Positions 16,109 to 25,317 of a stretch of 64,000 bases of DNA are shown piece after piece (the first letter of the stretch is position 1; each line of letters begins with the position of its first letter). This stretch comes from an uncultured Flavobacteriaceae bacterium (GTDB lineage: Bacteria > Bacteroidota > Bacteroidia > Flavobacteriales > Flavobacteriaceae). Location of the stretch: the NCBI GenBank assembly GCA_938092005.1, contig CALKOU010000001.1:62001-126000 (forward strand), written 5' to 3'. The position numbers were made by a program, and so were the translations under genes. The notes under the pieces are model-generated. The model made no database searches and was not told where the DNA came from. It was given only the letters and a program-made list of their open reading frames with translations.

Positions 16109-17556
16109 GACTTCCATTTCATTAATATGTTTTGTAAAGTTGGTGACAGTTTTAACAATATAACTCCTGCTCCGTAAAGGGCTGTAATCAAAATTGACTT
16201 TATCGCAATTGCTAGAACTGGATGTGTCGTAAGTTGCACAAATGACAACACCCAAAACAACATGCCAATCAGTAAAAATGCAATCCATGTTTTATTGGTG
16301 TAGGGTTGCGCTTGAAAATAATAATACACATATCCCATACGCAAATACGTAAATACAATGACCAGCGATGTTGTGGTAAGTGCAGCGCCATTAATGCCAT
16401 ATATCGGTATAAAAATATAATTCCCAACTACAACAAATAGTGCCATAAATATGGTTAGCATTAAGGATACATGATACTTTTTAGAATTGATTAAGATGGT
16501 GTTTGCTGCACCTGAGCTCATGGTAATTAATTTGGCAAATGAGATCATCAATACTACCCAAATCCCTGAACCATACCCTTTATCTTTCATAAGAGTAAAA
16601 AGATCATCAATACTGCCATTTACCAACAAAAAAAACCAACCTGCCAAAAGCAATAAATTGATAGAACTGTCTTTGTAAAGCGTTGCTATTTGTTGGGTAT
16701 TCTTCTCGTTTATTGCTTTTGCAATTAATGGATTTAGAATTTGAAAAAGCGCCCGTCCTGGGACTTCAATAAAAACAGCAATGTAAATGGCCACTGCGTA
16801 AAAAGCGGTTTCTTTAATAGCTAAATATTGAGAAAGCATGGCCTTATCAATGTCAATAATTAGGCTACCAGCAGAAGCTGCAAGCACCAAAAATAAGCTG
16901 TAGCGTAATAATTCATTTAAATTATTGGGCTTTTGCCATGAAAATTTAGGTGGTTGTATTTTGAATGCAATCCATACCATTAATAGCAAGCGCAGATAAT
17001 ACAACCCAACAAGCGCACCAAAGAAAACATCTAAATCAATGAGATCTGCAGCATACAAAAGCAAGAGTAACAGTATGCTTGCACGTGGGTAAATTTCTTT
17101 GAGCATATTGCCCATTACCGATTTAAAATGTACGCGCGCCCAAGAATAAAAAACCTCAAAATAGGCCGTGGCAAATGCCGTAGCAAAAATAACCCAAGCA
17201 TAGGTGGCAATAATGGGGTTTTCAACGGCAAGCATCTCAGCAATCAGGTCATGAAAAAAGAAAGCCAACAACCCTAGCGGCAATGCAATTATCAGGGGTA
17301 ATATTATCATATAGGATAAAAACCGCTGTTTGTCTACATCGGCATAACTACTATGAAATTTGATTATGGTTTGTGCGACTCCAAAACCAATAAGGGGCAT
17401 CAACAAATTTGAAGCCGACAACAAAAAAACAACTAGTCCTTGTTGTTCAGCACCAAAAAAATACGGGTAAAGTATCAGGGTATTTACGGCACCAATGGCA
17501 AATCCAAATAGGATACTTGCCAAGTTTTTTGTTGATTGGTTCGTTAGCATGTTCAT
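16105..17556 (-). CDS. oligosaccharide flippase family membrane protein (Wzx-like)
   Basis: A 483-aa very hydrophobic protein with about 12-14 predicted membrane segments, beginning KNLASILFGFAIGAVNTLIL. The layout fits the MOP/polysaccharide flippase superfamily that moves lipid-linked sugars across the inner membrane. It is the third gene of a minus-strand operon after YfhO and the glycosyltransferase, with a four-base overlap (ATGA). The assignment to glycan export follows from fold type plus neighbours. The exact substrate is unknown. The start could also be the second Met two codons later. Confidence 0.87.
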   Translation of the reverse strand: MNMLTNQSTKNLASILFGFAIGAVNTLILYPYFFGAEQQGLVVFLLSASNLLMPLIGFGVAQTIIKFHSSYADVDKQRFLSYMIILPLIIALPLGLLAFFFHDLIAEMLAVENPIIATYAWVIFATAFATAYFEVFYSWARVHFKSVMGNMLKEIYPRASILLLLLLYAADLIDLDVFFGALVGLYYLRLLLMVWIAFKIQPPKFSWQKPNNLNELLRYSLFLVLAASAGSLIIDIDKAMLSQYLAIKETAFYAVAIYIAVFIEVPGRALFQILNPLIAKAINEKNTQQIATLYKDSSINLLLLAGWFFLLVNGSIDDLFTLMKDKGYGSGIWVVLMISFAKLITMSSGAANTILINSKKYHVSLMLTIFMALFVVVGNYIFIPIYGINGAALTTTSLVIVFTYLRMGYVYYYFQAQPYTNKTWIAFLLIGMLFWVLSFVQLTTHPVLAIAIKSILITALYGAGVILLKLSPTLQNILMKWKS

Positions 17557-18800
17557 GGCAACGAACGTATTAATGTGAGATACGCTTCAGCAATTCTTGT
17601 GCGCGCATAAATATCAATTCCGGAGGTTTTATTAGAAATAGCATCTTTAGAAAACCATTCTAAGAGTGTTTTTTTTAGCAACACTTTATCTGTAAAAGAA
17701 GCATAAACACCCAAATCATGTTCATTGAATAGCGGCTCCATATCACTTGGCTTAGGACCAATCCCTAGCACAGGGCGTTGTGCCGCCATATATTCAAATA
17801 ATTTTCCATGGATAACGTTTTGTGTCATGGGCATGTTTATACCTAACAATAATAAGGCTTTTGCAGTAGATAAGCGTTCGTCAATCACGCTCTTAGGTTG
17901 ATATCCTAAAAACGCAACATGCGTATCTATTCCAAGTGCATGAATTTCATCTTTTATAGACGATGCTACAGTGCCGTAAATTTCAAGTGAAAACGCAGCT
18001 TTAAAATCAGCATCGGAAGCTATGAGCTCAGCAATGGCTAGCCATAAATGAGTAGGATTTTGTTGCACCTTTAAACTTCCCGTGTAAACCAATCCTTTAG
18101 TGCGGTTTTTTGGAATGGGTAAAAGCTTTTCATAACCGTTGGTTAACAGGGATATTTTAGAAGTGAATGTTGCAAAATCCTCTTTTAAGGAAGGTGCCGT
18201 TACTACAACATGATCGGCTTGTTGCAATACTTTTTGCTCTAAGGCGATGTGTTTTTTCTTTGTACTCCGTGTCATGGGCAGGCTGTGGTTTTGAAAAAAT
18301 CCTGTCCATGGGTCTCTAAAGTCGGCAACCCATAGTAGGTTTGCTTTTTGTTTTGCCATTAATCCTACCCTATGGAGCGAATGTGGAGGGCCCGATGTTA
18401 TCAAAACATCAAAAGGTTTTTGCTTGTGATGCATTAAAAAAAAGTCAGCGGCAGCATTTGCCCAATACACTCTAGCATCAGGGATAAAAAAATTAGCCCG
18501 CACCCAACGCACAAAACGTTTTATAATTCCCTTATTATTGCCCATATTTTCTCCTATCGGCTTTTTGGTCTGCTGAAATGGCTCCCATCCTGCAACACGA
18601 ACTATATTAATCGTTGGGTGAATTTTACTTTCAAGTTCAAAATCTTGTTGTGCAACACGTGGGTTTTGAGGTACAAAAACGGTAACATCCATACCTTGGC
18701 TAGCAAAGTGATTTGCAAGAAACAGCCAACGTTGCACACCCGAACCGCCTGTGGGCGGCCAGTAATAAACCGTTAATGCTATGCGTTTGATGTTATGCAA
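17553..18800 (-). CDS. glycosyltransferase family 4-like
   Basis: The 415-aa protein has the two-domain GT-B layout. The N-terminal acceptor domain begins YYWPPTGGSGVQRWLFLANH, with the glycine-rich loop seen in GT4 enzymes. The C-terminal donor domain has LVYTGSLKVQQNP and HGKLFEYMAAQRPVLGIG, the second being the E-x7-E-like nucleotide-sugar site (here FEYMAAQRPVLG). It is probably cytoplasmic and adds a sugar to a lipid-linked glycan. It overlaps YfhO upstream by eight bases and the flippase downstream by four, so all three are translationally coupled. The donor sugar cannot be read from sequence. Confidence 0.9.
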   Translation of the reverse strand: MHNIKRIALTVYYWPPTGGSGVQRWLFLANHFASQGMDVTVFVPQNPRVAQQDFELESKIHPTINIVRVAGWEPFQQTKKPIGENMGNNKGIIKRFVRWVRANFFIPDARVYWANAAADFFLMHHKQKPFDVLITSGPPHSLHRVGLMAKQKANLLWVADFRDPWTGFFQNHSLPMTRSTKKKHIALEQKVLQQADHVVVTAPSLKEDFATFTSKISLLTNGYEKLLPIPKNRTKGLVYTGSLKVQQNPTHLWLAIAELIASDADFKAAFSLEIYGTVASSIKDEIHALGIDTHVAFLGYQPKSVIDERLSTAKALLLLGINMPMTQNVIHGKLFEYMAAQRPVLGIGPKPSDMEPLFNEHDLGVYASFTDKVLLKKTLLEWFSKDAISNKTSGIDIYARTRIAEAYLTLIRSLP

Positions 18801-21210
18801 TCTTTCCTATTTTTTCCAAACGAAAACGTATTCCAATCACACAGATAAACAACAACCAACCTGATGCCATTAGCAGGGAGCCGTGTTGCACCACTGGAGG
18901 TGAAAATTTAAAAACAAGCTCGTGTTTTCCTGGTGGGATTACAACGCCACGAAGCATATAGTTAACCTTGTGTTGTTGTAAATCCGTATCATTTATAGAA
19001 ACGGTCCACCCATTTGGATAATACATTTCTGAAAATACGGCCAACCGTTCGTGCTGTAGTGTTACATGATAACGAAGTAAATTATTGCGTGATTCTACAA
19101 TGGTTATTTTATCCGTTTCTGCTGTTTGGTATGTCGTTTCAGTTAAAGTCCTGGATAGTGCTTGCTTTTTTGGATCTATGGTGTTTAGGCGTGTAAGTTC
19201 TTCATTAGCATTAGCAACATGAACAAGTTCTTCAACAAGCCACGCTGCCCCTAAAGCAGTAGTGCGTTCTTGCAATCCTGATGAAAATGCGTTTGAAATG
19301 ACGTACTTGATATTCAGCATATCCATAACAACACTGTCTTGTTGACGTAAATAAAAATCATAAACATCTTGCAAAACGGCAGGTTTTGCTCCGTGATAAC
19401 CACCAATAGTTCGATGAAAATATGCGGTTCTAGAAGAAGAATATCCAAGGCTTGGTTCAAAAACACGATATCGTGTTTTATCTAAAAGAATCTGCTTGTC
19501 TTGAGCAGTAGCTTTGAATGGTGTGTTGAATTGATAAGAACTAACAAATTGGTTTTCATTAAAAAAGGCTCGGTTATACTGCCATAAATCTGCAAAGACA
19601 AATAGAGTAACAAGTAGTACAAATAAATGTGCTGTTATGAGCTTGCGCCAAAAAGCAATAACCACAACACTTATCAAGCCAACAAGCAATAAAACACGAT
19701 ATGTATCATCCCAAATGAGGGTGATACGTGATTCACGGAGCGGATTTAACAACACTTCTGGAAGTGCATAAGATGCTTCTACAGACGAAGTGAATGAAAA
19801 GAAACCTTTTGCCCCACCAATCAAAAAGAATAGCAATGCAATGAAAATAGCAAAAACGATAAATACGTTTAAAAGCTTCTTGCGATCAATACCGTGATTT
19901 TGAGTAAGGTATTTAACTCCCAACATGGCAGCATAAGGAGCACAGAGCAGCAACATAATTTGAGCAGAACTCACGGATCTAAACTTATCATAAAGCGGCA
20001 AATAATCAATGAAAAACTGTGTTAGCACGGGCATATTTTTACCCCAAGAAAACAACAGTGATAAAGTGATTATAGAAAAAAGAACGATACGCGTATTCCG
20101 ATCCGAAATCAACAATCCAAGAAAAGAAAAAAACAACAACGCTACGCCTAAATATACAGGTGCTGCTACAAAAGGTTGATCCCCCCAATAAGGCCTAAAT
20201 TGCTGAAGCAGGTTTGTTGCAGTATCATAATCCAACGCACCCGTACCCAAGCTTGTTTGGAGGAACTTCATAAAAGGACTTTCTTCTGAAAAGCCTTCGG
20301 AAGAACTGCCTCCCATAATGTTGGGTGACACAAAGGTCAATGTTTCAAAAATCCCGTAACTGTATTCCGTTATGTAGTCAAAAGATAATCCATTAGATGC
20401 AACTTTTGGAGAACCGTCTGGATTGATGCTAAGTTCGCTTGCACCACGGGTGCTAAATTTGGTGTATTCCAAAGTCGGAAGAACATGTTGTGCATTCATC
20501 ATCAGTGCTAGTATCCCACATACCACCAAAGTACCTACGGGCTTAAACACATGAGAAACACCTTCTTTACGCCATGTATTAATTCCCCACAACAACGTCC
20601 AAATGGCAGCCATAACAAGGGTGTAATAGGTCATCTGTAGGTGATTAGCATGCAGTTGTAATGCCAACCCGATTGTCAACCAAACAAACCCCCATTTTTT
20701 CTTGTCAATTAATACTTGAAAAAGCCCCAGAAAAATAAGGGGAGCATAAGCCAATGTCATGGCTTTGGTGTTGTGACCGACCATTAAAATGATGATGTAG
20801 TACGATGAAAAGCCGTAAGCCAGTGAACCAAGTATGGAAGTCGCTTTAGAGAAACCCCTACTTTGCGCAAACACATAGAAGAAAAACAGGTATAAAAATA
20901 ACATATCAGCAGGGCGTGGAAGAAAACGCAGGGCATCATCAATGTAACGTAGGATATCATATGGGTATCGACTGGTTATTTGGTAGGTGGGCATGCCCAC
21001 AAATGCATTATCAATCCAATAGGGTTCTTCATCAAATGCGGCGCGGTGTTCCAATATCTGGCGTTGCATGCCTTTAAACTGTACAATGTCAGATTGCACT
21101 AATGATTTTCCAGTCAATACTGGATAAAAATAGGCCAGTGAAATAATGGCAAAAAACACCGTCACTAAAACGTGGGGTAATAAAAAGCGTAACACAGGAT
21201 GTTTCATCAT
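18793..21210 (-). CDS. YfhO-family polytopic membrane protein
   Basis: The 805-aa protein has about a dozen membrane segments in residues 10-520, then a soluble C-terminal domain that ends with another hydrophobic helix (LLMASGWLLFICVIGI). The YFYPVLTGKSLVQSDIVQFKGMQ near the N-terminus and the VFSEMYYPNGWTVSI segment are hallmarks of the YfhO family, related to GT-C glycosyltransferases. YfhO of Gram-positives is linked to lipoteichoic acid glycosylation. Here a role in glycan or lipid glycosylation at the periplasmic face is inferred from the downstream glycosyltransferase and flippase. The first of two ATGs lies four bases after TATTTTTG. Confidence 0.88.
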   Translation of the reverse strand: MMKHPVLRFLLPHVLVTVFFAIISLAYFYPVLTGKSLVQSDIVQFKGMQRQILEHRAAFDEEPYWIDNAFVGMPTYQITSRYPYDILRYIDDALRFLPRPADMLFLYLFFFYVFAQSRGFSKATSILGSLAYGFSSYYIIILMVGHNTKAMTLAYAPLIFLGLFQVLIDKKKWGFVWLTIGLALQLHANHLQMTYYTLVMAAIWTLLWGINTWRKEGVSHVFKPVGTLVVCGILALMMNAQHVLPTLEYTKFSTRGASELSINPDGSPKVASNGLSFDYITEYSYGIFETLTFVSPNIMGGSSSEGFSEESPFMKFLQTSLGTGALDYDTATNLLQQFRPYWGDQPFVAAPVYLGVALLFFSFLGLLISDRNTRIVLFSIITLSLLFSWGKNMPVLTQFFIDYLPLYDKFRSVSSAQIMLLLCAPYAAMLGVKYLTQNHGIDRKKLLNVFIVFAIFIALLFFLIGGAKGFFSFTSSVEASYALPEVLLNPLRESRITLIWDDTYRVLLLVGLISVVVIAFWRKLITAHLFVLLVTLFVFADLWQYNRAFFNENQFVSSYQFNTPFKATAQDKQILLDKTRYRVFEPSLGYSSSRTAYFHRTIGGYHGAKPAVLQDVYDFYLRQQDSVVMDMLNIKYVISNAFSSGLQERTTALGAAWLVEELVHVANANEELTRLNTIDPKKQALSRTLTETTYQTAETDKITIVESRNNLLRYHVTLQHERLAVFSEMYYPNGWTVSINDTDLQQHKVNYMLRGVVIPPGKHELVFKFSPPVVQHGSLLMASGWLLFICVIGIRFRLEKIGKIA

Positions 21211-21214
21211 CTTT

Positions 21215-21222
21215 CAAAAATA
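21215..21222 (-). promoter_or_regulatory. -7 promoter element of the YfhO operon
   Basis: Reads TATTTTTG on the minus strand, with four bases (AAAG) before ATGATG. It is divergent from the promoter at 21260-21267. Confidence 0.6.
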
Positions 21223-21259
21223 CAACTCTATATATAATGAACGGAATTTTTAATTCATG

Positions 21260-21267
21260 TATCTTTG
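21260..21267 (+). promoter_or_regulatory. -7 promoter element of the outer-membrane transporter gene
   Basis: TATCTTTG ends three bases before ATG 21271 and nine before ATG 21277. The track start TTG at 21265 lies inside this element and is therefore unlikely. Confidence 0.6.
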
Positions 21268-21270
21268 AAT

Positions 21271-22362
21271 ATGCGCATGTCATCACTACATTTTTTGTTC
21301 GTGCCTGCCCTACTGGCCATCTCTTTTCTATCGGCGGCGCAATACACGGAAGTTATCAATAGCAATCGCCCGAGCCAAACCATGGGGGCTTTTAGTGTTG
21401 GTAAACAAGTTTATCAGTTAGAACAAGGCATTTCATTTAGATCAGGAAAATTTGATCGTTTTTATAACGCTTCATACTCTGGCTTAGGATCATACACCCA
21501 ACTCCGAGTGGGTTTGTTCAAAGAACAGCTAGAGCTTGTTGGAACTCTAGATTATCAAATGGATGAACTTAGCTATCAAAATGCAGTTGGGACCTACAAC
21601 ATTGATCGCTCAGGCATTCGAGACTTGGGAGCTGGATTTAAGTATTTGGTGTATGACCCTTTTCGAAATACAGAAAAATACAAAGTGAATTTTTACAGTT
21701 GGCATGCGAACAACCGTATCAGGTGGCGTGACCTAATACCGGCTGTTTCAGTATATGCAGGCGCACAGTTTAGTATTGACACTATTTATCCATATCAAGA
21801 AAATTTTAGTCCTCTTTTTAGATTTAATTATCGCCCTATTGAAGCACCTTTTGTTTCAGGAACGGCTTTACTCATCATGCAGCAGCATTTGCGTCCTGGA
21901 TTGGTAGTCGTTCACAATGTGGGCATGCGTTATATTTTAGCAGACGTACAACAAAAAAAGATGATGAGTACTGTAACCTACAGTACCAAATCTAAATGGT
22001 CGTTTTATGGAGAGTATATTATTGATGATAGCTCCCTCTATTCAGATGTAACGCTAGGCGGTGGCGTTGCGTATCTTTTCAATAACAATGTACAACTAGA
22101 TGTAGCTGTGCAACAAAGCCTAAAAACAACCCCTAGCTTATTAAACGCTGGTCTTGGACTGTCCTATCGTCTAGATCGTCATAACATATGGCAAGAACAA
22201 CCCCAGAGTTTGACAGAAACCAAACTAAACAAGGAAGCGCGAAAAAATAATAAGCGTGAGGAAAAAGATTTAAAAAATTCGGAGCGAAGAACAACAAAAG
22301 GATTGCGAAAATTGGATAAAAAACAAAAGCGAATCGAGCGTAAATTAAAACGAGTAAAATGA
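21271..22362 (+). CDS. outer-membrane beta-barrel transporter-like protein
   Basis: I use ATG 21271 (363 aa), since the track TTG falls inside a promoter element; ATG 21277 is also possible. A signal peptide (FLFVPALLAISFLSAAQ) is followed by TEVINSNRPSQTMGAFSVGK, a start I know from the flavobacterial transporter group related to the MetA/phenol-degradation barrel family. Alternating strands continue to about residue 310. The last 50 residues are Lys/Arg/Glu-rich (KRIERKLKRVK at the end), an unusual charged tail after a barrel. The GNAT-like gene overlaps by four bases. The substrate is unknown; transport is inferred only from the barrel. Confidence 0.8.
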   Translation: MRMSSLHFLFVPALLAISFLSAAQYTEVINSNRPSQTMGAFSVGKQVYQLEQGISFRSGKFDRFYNASYSGLGSYTQLRVGLFKEQLELVGTLDYQMDELSYQNAVGTYNIDRSGIRDLGAGFKYLVYDPFRNTEKYKVNFYSWHANNRIRWRDLIPAVSVYAGAQFSIDTIYPYQENFSPLFRFNYRPIEAPFVSGTALLIMQQHLRPGLVVVHNVGMRYILADVQQKKMMSTVTYSTKSKWSFYGEYIIDDSSLYSDVTLGGGVAYLFNNNVQLDVAVQQSLKTTPSLLNAGLGLSYRLDRHNIWQEQPQSLTETKLNKEARKNNKREEKDLKNSERRTTKGLRKLDKKQKRIERKLKRVK

Positions 22363-23489
22363 TAGAAATTGTAGAAGTTAGTTCCCCTAAGCAATATCGT
22401 GCGTTTTTTCGATTTCCCTTCGAACTTTATCGTAACTGTCCCCAATGGGTTCCACCGATTACCAAAGAAGAAATGGATGTTTTTAATCCACAAAAAAACA
22501 GTGTTTTTCAGCATGGTATGGCGCGCTTGTTCCTAGCTAAAAAGCAAGACAAGATTGTTGGTCGTATTGCTGCCATGATCAATTGGGTTGAAATTGAAGA
22601 GCTTAAAAAAACAAAGGTGCGTTTTGGATGGTATGATACCATAGACGACATAGAGGTTAGCAAAAAACTTATTGAAGCTGTTGAAGGCGTAGCCATTGCC
22701 GAAGGGATGACCTATATAGAAGGCCCTATGGGATTTTCAAATATGGACAAGGCAGGACTTTTAGTCAAAGGGTTTGAGCACATGAACACCATGATTACAT
22801 GGTATCATTACCCCTATCAAAAAGAGCATTTAGAAAAACTTGGACTGATAAAACAAAGCGAATGGATTGAATTTAAAATTGACATTTTTGATGCTAAAGA
22901 TGCACCAGAAAAGGTCAAAAAATTTGCACGTGTTATCAAAGAGCGCTACAAGCTTCGAACGCTAGAATTTAAGTCTACTAAAGATGTTGAGCCGCATGTA
23001 GATGAAATGTTTGACCTACTCAATCAAACGTATAAGAATCTACAATCATTTGTTCCGATACAACAACATCAAATTGAGGTTTACAAGAAGAAGTATATCC
23101 CCTACGTACACCCTGATTTCATTAAGTGTGTGGTTGACGAAAACGATGAAATGATTGCCTTTACGATTACCATGCCGTCGTTTACCAAAGCATTAAAAAA
23201 GATTAACGGGAATATGTTTCCCTTTGGATTGTTTCATTTGTGGCGTGCGCAACGCAAAAACGACCGTGCAGCATTTTACCTTATTGGCATCAAAGAGAGT
23301 TATCAAAACAAAGGGATTACGGCCATCATCTTCCAAGAAATTCAGGAAATGTTTAACAAACGTGGCATAACAAAGGTAGAAACCAATCCCGAATTGGAAG
23401 AAAACAAAGCCATTCAAGCCCTTTGGAAAAATTACAAACACGAACTCCACAAACGACGTAGAACCTATCGTAAAGAAGTTACGTTTTGA
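22359..23489 (+). CDS. GNAT-like acyltransferase family protein
   Basis: The 376-aa protein begins MIEIVEVSSPKQYRAFFRFP and has a region ARLFLAKKQDKIVGRIAAMIN resembling a GNAT core strand pair. A later part (FYLIGIKESYQNKGITAIIF) fits the acetyl-CoA pyrophosphate loop (Q/R-x-x-G-x-G/A, here YQNKGI). The family is conserved in Bacteroidetes and has no assigned substrate. It overlaps the upstream barrel gene by four bases and the downstream mnmE start by four, so it lies in the middle of a three-gene operon. It has no signal peptide. Confidence 0.8.
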   Translation: MIEIVEVSSPKQYRAFFRFPFELYRNCPQWVPPITKEEMDVFNPQKNSVFQHGMARLFLAKKQDKIVGRIAAMINWVEIEELKKTKVRFGWYDTIDDIEVSKKLIEAVEGVAIAEGMTYIEGPMGFSNMDKAGLLVKGFEHMNTMITWYHYPYQKEHLEKLGLIKQSEWIEFKIDIFDAKDAPEKVKKFARVIKERYKLRTLEFKSTKDVEPHVDEMFDLLNQTYKNLQSFVPIQQHQIEVYKKKYIPYVHPDFIKCVVDENDEMIAFTITMPSFTKALKKINGNMFPFGLFHLWRAQRKNDRAAFYLIGIKESYQNKGITAIIFQEIQEMFNKRGITKVETNPELEENKAIQALWKNYKHELHKRRRTYRKEVTF

Positions 23490-24880
23490 ATATTAATGAT
23501 ACCATAGTAGCGCTCTCAACAGCACCTGGCGCAGCAGCTATTGCTGTGGTTCGCCTAAGTGGCGATCGTGCCATTGCGATAGCACAACATACGTTTCGCT
23601 CAAGGTTTGGTAAAAAATTAGCAATACAGCGTACCCATCAAGTACTGTTAGGAGATTTTTATCATCAAGATGCTTTGATAGATGAAGTATTGGTATCTGT
23701 ATTTAAAAACCCGAATTCGTATACAGGGGAAGACGTCGTTGAAATTTCATGTCATGGTTCGGTTTATGTGCAACAACGCATTTTAAAAGTGTTGCAAGAA
23801 CTTGGCGCACGACTTGCTGCCCCCGGGGAATTTACACTTCGTGCATTTTTAAATAAAAAAATGGATTTGGCACAAGCCGAAGCCGTAGCAGATTTGATTT
23901 CCGCAGAAAGTGAAGCAGCGCACCACATTGCCGTGCAACACCTTCGAGGCGGCATTAGCAACAGCTTAGGTGACTTACGTGAACGCTTGCTTTCTTTTGC
24001 TTCGCTTATTGAGTTAGAACTCGATTTTAGCGAAGAAGATGTTGCATTTGCAGATCGGACACAACTACGTGCGCTAGTGGACGATATACGAGATGCGTTA
24101 AAACGTTTACTTGATTCGTTTGAGACAGGTAACGCCATCAAACACGGCATTCCTGTAGCGCTAATTGGAAAACCCAATGCAGGAAAATCCTCGTTACTAA
24201 ACGCCTTATTGGACGAAGAAAAGGCGTTGGTTTCTGATATTGCTGGCACCACCCGAGATAGCATAGAAGACACCCTTTCCATTGGAGGCATTCAATATCG
24301 CTTTATTGATACCGCTGGCTTGCGCAAAACTACAGATGTAGTAGAAGCTATGGGCGTAGAACGCACACAAGAAAAAATGGATAAGGCTGCTATTTTGATG
24401 TATGTTGTGGATCCTAGTAATCAAACTGCAGAAGAAGTTGCGCAGGTCTTAAAAGACATCAAACGTAACGACGCTACATTATTGCTTATCATTAACAAAA
24501 TTGATCTACTCGGCAAAGAAGCGTTAAGAGCGTATCGTGTTGAGCTTAAAAAGTTAAAAGTAAATACAGTTGTTTATGACACTATAGCCATAAGCACCAA
24601 AAACAAAGCAGACATACAGCAAATCAAAGCACGTTTTGCAGGACTTTTGCAATGGAACTCGGGTAGTGCATTGGTGAGCAACCAACGGCACTGGGCAGCA
24701 CTACAAGCTGCTATGGGGGGTGTTGTAGAAGTTATAGGAGGGATTGACGAAAACCGTAGTAGCGATCTGTTAGCGATTGATATCCGACAAACCTTACATG
24801 AACTCGGCACCATCACTGGAGAAGTCACTACGGACGATATTTTAGGAAATATATTTGCTAACTTCTGTATCGGAAAATAA
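23486..24880 (+). CDS. mnmE: tRNA uridine-5-carboxymethylaminomethyl modification GTPase
   Basis: The 464-aa protein starts with TTG at 23486, overlapping the previous stop (TTTTGA). The N-terminal tetrahydrofolate-binding domain shows STAPGAAAIAVVRLSGD, and the G domain has GKPNAGKSSLLNALL (G1), DIAGTTRD (G2), DTAGLRKT (G3) and NKIDLL (G4). The C-terminus ends in FCIGK, the conserved C-I-G-K box with the catalytic cysteine. With MnmG it modifies U34 of certain tRNAs. Length and motifs are normal. The gene is last in its operon; a 437-base noncoding stretch follows. Confidence 0.97.
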   Translation: MNINDTIVALSTAPGAAAIAVVRLSGDRAIAIAQHTFRSRFGKKLAIQRTHQVLLGDFYHQDALIDEVLVSVFKNPNSYTGEDVVEISCHGSVYVQQRILKVLQELGARLAAPGEFTLRAFLNKKMDLAQAEAVADLISAESEAAHHIAVQHLRGGISNSLGDLRERLLSFASLIELELDFSEEDVAFADRTQLRALVDDIRDALKRLLDSFETGNAIKHGIPVALIGKPNAGKSSLLNALLDEEKALVSDIAGTTRDSIEDTLSIGGIQYRFIDTAGLRKTTDVVEAMGVERTQEKMDKAAILMYVVDPSNQTAEEVAQVLKDIKRNDATLLLIINKIDLLGKEALRAYRVELKKLKVNTVVYDTIAISTKNKADIQQIKARFAGLLQWNSGSALVSNQRHWAALQAAMGGVVEVIGGIDENRSSDLLAIDIRQTLHELGTITGEVTTDDILGNIFANFCIGK

Positions 24881-25317
24881 TAATGAGACTTAATTCCATC
24901 CTACTCCTTCGTTTAGTCTTGTAGTTATAGGTAGAATTAAGTCATAAAAAGCGAAAAGGTCAAAAAGAGAGCCAACCATAGCTGTTCAATTCGACCAATT
25001 CATTTAGGAAATGCGAATGTATAACAAATTTTTAACCCTACAACTCAATGTGAACTTAATCTATTACAGAGCTATTTAGATGCATTCGGAATATAGAAAG
25101 GTGCAAAACGGCTTAAAAAACACAACTACTCAAATTAAGTCTTTTTGACTATATGCAAGGCTATTCTATCAATTCTTGATATTTATTGGTAAGTAACCTA
25201 AATTTTTCAAAGCTCAATTTAAAAATATTGCCGCTAAACTTTTTTATTTCTTTAACACAAGAAACAAGGTTAATCGCCGTTTTTATAGTAATTTTACATC
25301 TTAAAATCCTTTTAAAC
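24881..25317. other. 437-base intergenic region without a recognisable gene
   Basis: The longest gene-free stretch in the window. It holds a 10-base inverted repeat (24887-24943) and a further AATTAAGTC near 25136. No tRNA, insertion-sequence end or good ORF is seen. The final part presumably carries the promoter of the OmpA-like gene (TAATTTTA near 25290, an imperfect match). Confidence 0.5.
24887..24943. repeat. inverted repeat after mnmE
   Basis: GACTTAATTC (24887-24896) and its exact reverse complement GAATTAAGTC (24934-24943) flank 37 bases that can extend the stem weakly (CCTA/TAGG). No T-run follows, so it is not a standard terminator. Confidence 0.5.
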
